A DNA stretch of 64,000 nt from Doryteuthis pealeii (Eukaryota; Mollusca; Cephalopoda; Myopsida; Loliginidae). The position numbers were made by a program, and so were the translations under genes. Positions 61,385-64,000 of this stretch are shown here, piece after piece; the stretch's first letter is position 1, and each line of letters starts with the position of its first letter. Under the pieces are notes generated by a model. It saw only the letters and a program-made list of their open reading frames with translations, searched no databases and was not told where the DNA came from. The DNA lies in assembly GCA_023376005.1 (NCBI GenBank), contig CM042176.1, positions 13,174,194 through 13,238,193 of the forward strand, given 5' to 3'.

Positions 61385-61624
61385 CCAAGTCACCAATAGG
61401 CACTCTAGCCCAGATGCGTTTTGAAAGGAACTGAATTTTGCTTTTAACCGGTTGTTAGTAAACAAAATCAACAGCCGATAAAAACCAAAGACACATTTTT
61501 ATACTAAAAATAACGTATCTTTGGTTTTTATCGTCTGTTGATTTTGTTTACTAACAACCGGTGAAAAGCAAAATTCAGTTCCTTTCAAAACTGATCTCGG
61601 CTGGGATGCCTATTGGTGACTTGG
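61385..61624. repeat. Palindrome with about 110-bp arms
   Basis: CCAAGTCACCAATAGGCA opens the left arm and TGCCTATTGGTGACTTGG closes the right arm. CCGGTTGTTAGTAAACAAAA and mirror lie nearer the centre. About 90% identity over the arms, with an 18-bp spacer. Confidence 0.9.
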
Positions 61625-61690
61625 TTCGTTTGTTTTACGGCATATCAACCTCGGTTGGTCATTTAATGCCGGCAAAGTTTTGGAGGATTC
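61625..61690 (-). repeat. D-repeat left end
   Basis: TTTTACGGCATATCAACCTC to GCCGGCAAAGTTTTGG, cut by the MITE at 61705. Confidence 0.75.
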
Positions 61691-61704
61691 GTAGCGATAG
61701 TTTC

Positions 61705-62003
61705 GAAGAACATCTGGACCATATGACCTTTAGGCACCCCTTTTGCTTTGCTGATTCTTAAGTACATTTTTTCATTTACACCGTCAACATCCGGTTTGTT
61801 AACAGACGATTTTTAAAGTTTTTTTTTAATTATAAAACTAACCCTAACCTAACCCTAACCATAACCATAACCCTAACCCTAACCTCTAACGCTAACGCTA
61901 ACCCCTAACAAACAACCGGATGTTGACGGTGTAAATGAAAAAAATGTACTTATGAATCAGCAAAGCAAAAGGGGTGCCTAAAGGTCATATGGTCCGAACA
62001 TCT
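61705..62003. mobile_element. MITE with telomere-like internal repeats
   Basis: Terminal inverted repeats of about 90 bp (CCATATGACCTTTAGGCACC and mirror, then CACCGTCAACATCCGG and mirror). The middle (61845-61912) is a run of CCCTAA, CCATAA and CGCTAA units. The flanks GATGTTCGGACC-type and GAACATCTTTT are part of the interrupted D-repeat. A smaller relative is at 21050-21262. Confidence 0.8.
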
Positions 62004-62380
62004 TTTAAACAAATTTTGTATTTAAACCCATAGATGGGACCCTAACAGGTACTACCACTCCGGATCAGAGTGGCCCTTGGAGCAAGGAGTGCTTCCCCAA
62101 ACCTCCAGAACTGGAACTTCACCATCAGATAGAGTTTTATGTCATTTCCAAGACATGAAGACCCTCAGCCACCGTCTTCTAGCACATATATGGTTTCTGG
62201 CTTGCCATAAGGACAATAGGATCGGGACAATCATATAGGTGCTAGGATTTGATGTGAACAACCGACTGATCAGAGGGGGCTTATTCAACCACTCGTCTAG
62301 CCCAAGTAAAGGTCAAAGTGGAGTGTTGCATGTCATGGACTGCTCATTCACCAGGATTCCGTCATTAAGCATCACAGTTC
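62004..62380 (-). repeat. D-repeat right part, interrupted by MITE
   Basis: CCATAGATGGGACCCTAACA to TCATTAAGCATCAC. Together with 61625-61690 it forms one copy split by the MITE. Confidence 0.75.
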
Positions 62381-62489
62381 TTTCTGAGTTTGCTCTCAAT
62401 TTGTATGTATCTCTATGCTGTAACTCATTAGTCTAGGCTTCTAAGTATTAATTTTTTTAGATGAAGCTTAGTGTGTATAATTTTCATTT

Positions 62490-62840
62490 TTCGGACTGTT
62501 GTCCTAATCTTTATTGTGGTATGTAAAATCACGTTTCGGCAGCTCTATCCTCCGGCCTTCCTCGGTGTTTCCTGTGTATCCGAGCATAGCGATGACCCAA
62601 CCTGGGAAAACATTTTAAATAGTTTGGCTGTTGACCAAAAAAGGCATCGAAGAACTTTTAAAGATTTTATTCTTTTTTCTTTTAATAAGCATGCTGCTCC
62701 TCGTGCCACATGTCGGAATGATAGGCGTGCAAAAACGATGACGTCATTATTTGAATAAAATCTTCAAGAGTTCTTCGATTCCTTGTTTAATCAACAGCCA
62801 AACTTTTCAAAATGATTTCCAAGGTTTTAGCATATGGGAA
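62490..62840. mobile_element. pLTR-like block and fold-back element 5
   Basis: 62495-62560 carries GGACTGTTGTCCTAATC and ACGTTTCGGCAGC, as at 10185-10255. 62602-62685 and 62755-62838 are inverted arms of about 85 bp (AACCTGGGAAAACATTTT, GGCTGTTGACCAAAAAAGGC and mirrors). A frame 62471-62758 spans the left arm, shows no recognised domain and probably reflects the arm. Confidence 0.58.
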
Positions 62841-62876
62841 TTAGTCTTGGTTCATTCGTCTTGTATCCAATCCCCC

Positions 62877-63298
62877 TGTAGCGTTAGTTTGTGTTCGCCT
62901 GGTGGAGTTGTCTGCCCCTTTTAGTTGCTGGGTGCCCGCTAGGGCACCATAGTATTTAAGCGCCGGATTCAAACCCTTTCGTCCTCTTTTTCCTGTTTCA
63001 GTAACTACGAGCCACATGGGGTAGATTTTATCTAAACCCTCTCGTTGGGGCTCCGCCACCTTACATTACTGTAAGTCCTCACAGCATGGACTATTCCTAG
63101 TCTCATGTCTGTACTCATATATGTATATCTGTATCATTCATGAATGTGTCTTTATCTTTATTTGTGTACTCCTTATATATGTAACTCTTTTACTATGTAC
63201 GTTGTATCTACTGTTATCCATGTGCTGTGTATATTAAATGTTTTGTCCGTTAACCTTCGTCGGAGTTATTTGTATCCAAAGTATCTAATAACTTTACA
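62877..63298 (+). repeat. LTR (422 bp), second copy
   Basis: Starts TGTAGCGTTAGTTTG, ends ACTTTACA, the same length as the solo LTR at 17925-18346. TATA-like TATTTAAGCGCC near 62955. No flanking duplication is evident, so it may be the 5-prime LTR of a longer element that continues to the right. Confidence 0.7.
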
Positions 63299-64000
63299 CC
63301 ATCCTTATACCCCAATAAAAGTATCTATTCCTTCTTGTTGGCTGGTGAGCTGAAATAGAATTCAACGGAGAGAAGGAAAGGAACAGAGACAGGGATGACT
63401 TTAGAGTTAGACCTTTATTATCGAGTTCACACTATTTCGTTGTGGGGATATATTTCCCGAACAATTCGATAGGTGTTACCTCTCCAAAGTCTCAAAGTCC
63501 AAGCATCCTAGAGACCTTTTTGACGCCAAGAACTTGGGGTTTTTTTTTCTGCGCATGCCCAGAGGGCTCTTCCTGACCTAAGCCCTCTGGGAGATTGTTA
63601 TTTTTGTGTCATTTTTATTTATTCATTTATTTTATTTATTTTTGTTTTACTTTTGTTTTATTTATTTTAACTTTTCTTAATCCCCACGAACACCATGGGG
63701 AATGCAAACAGCCGTGTCCAAGATTTGATTCGGTTCACCCTGCTCATAAAAACGTGGATTCCGAGGCCGTGTTCCAAACCATTGAGAAAAATCCGATGGG
63801 CAGCACTTGGAGAGTATCAGACGAGGATCAGGCAAAGACGATCAGGCAAAGTCAGATAGGACTAAAAACGTGGATTCTGAGGCTGTGCTCCAAGAGGCAA
63901 ATCCGGATAGTAGCCCTCGGAGAGTATCAGGCGAGTAACTCGGCATCTCACTGTCCAGTACTGTTCATCACATTCCCGACTTCGGCAAAAGCATCCGGAA
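63299..64000 (+). other. Possible internal region of LTR element, unresolved
   Basis: No primer-binding site directly follows the LTR (CCATCCTTATACCCC). At 63691-63855 a frame with a good start context (ACACCATGGGG) begins MGNANSRVQDLIRFT and stops after about 54 codons. Another frame has KNVDSEAVFQTIEKNPMGST and, repeated, KNVDSEAVLQEANPDSS. An MGN start and a repeated module could be a frameshifted gag leader, but the window ends before this can be judged. Confidence 0.3.

Noticed and set aside
61845..61912. Chromosome end
   Set aside because: The CCCTAA-like run is short, degenerate and enclosed in inverted repeats of a MITE. Sequence continues on both sides.

Overview
The window reads as nuclear DNA from an animal, most likely a lophotrochozoan and plausibly a mollusc. 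The evidence is one intronless-looking rhodopsin-class receptor gene with an upstream splice acceptor, no operons, many AT, GA and TTA microsatellites, and a very dense mixture of eukaryotic transposons: Ty3/gypsy-like LTR elements, several LINE clades, Penelope-like pieces, Helitron-like ends, MITEs and tRNA- or 5S-derived SINEs. The species cannot be named from sequence alone.

Layout. 1-9.1 kb is a nest: a decayed LINE reverse transcriptase (minus strand, scattered from 8.2 kb down to 1 kb) is split by a 4.8 kb LTR retrotransposon (1117-5894), by an inverted fragment of that element (6152-6775), and by a dispersed retroposon here called the D-repeat. 18.8-26.3 kb is a second, direct-orientation copy of the same nest with different insertions and deletions. 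Its first part carries many single-base indels and one N, so poor consensus or a haplotig duplication is possible. Between the copies lie the GPCR gene (10718-11947, minus), a fold-back element, a second LTR element resembling the Mag group (13042-15815), a Helitron-like element, a solo LTR with a perfect 4-bp target duplication, and a near-perfect 227-bp palindrome.

27.2 kb holds a 122-codon ORF of unknown function behind two CCAAT boxes. 28-46 kb is almost solid D-repeat (several dozen copies) and contains a large inverted duplication (about 28.48-31.20 kb against 42.96-45.98 kb), plus SINE heads that look like chimeras of 5S rRNA and tRNA. At 46.1 kb there is a short B-box zinc-finger fragment. 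46.6-64 kb is AT-rich and holds minisatellites, a Penelope-like GIY-YIG endonuclease C-terminus followed by a hammerhead-ribozyme-like core, further fold-back elements with similar cores, two Dong/R4-like LINE 3-prime ends flanked by (TTA)n, other LINE 3-prime ends, a MITE with telomere-like repeats inside, and a second copy of the 422-bp LTR.

The only host gene I am confident in is the GPCR. The 27.2 kb ORF and the B-box fragment are possible host exons. Everything else is mobile or repetitive. The most interesting system is the set of palindromic elements with CTGANGA...GAAA cores together with a Penelope-type endonuclease tail, which suggests a Penelope-like family with ribozyme-bearing terminal repeats.
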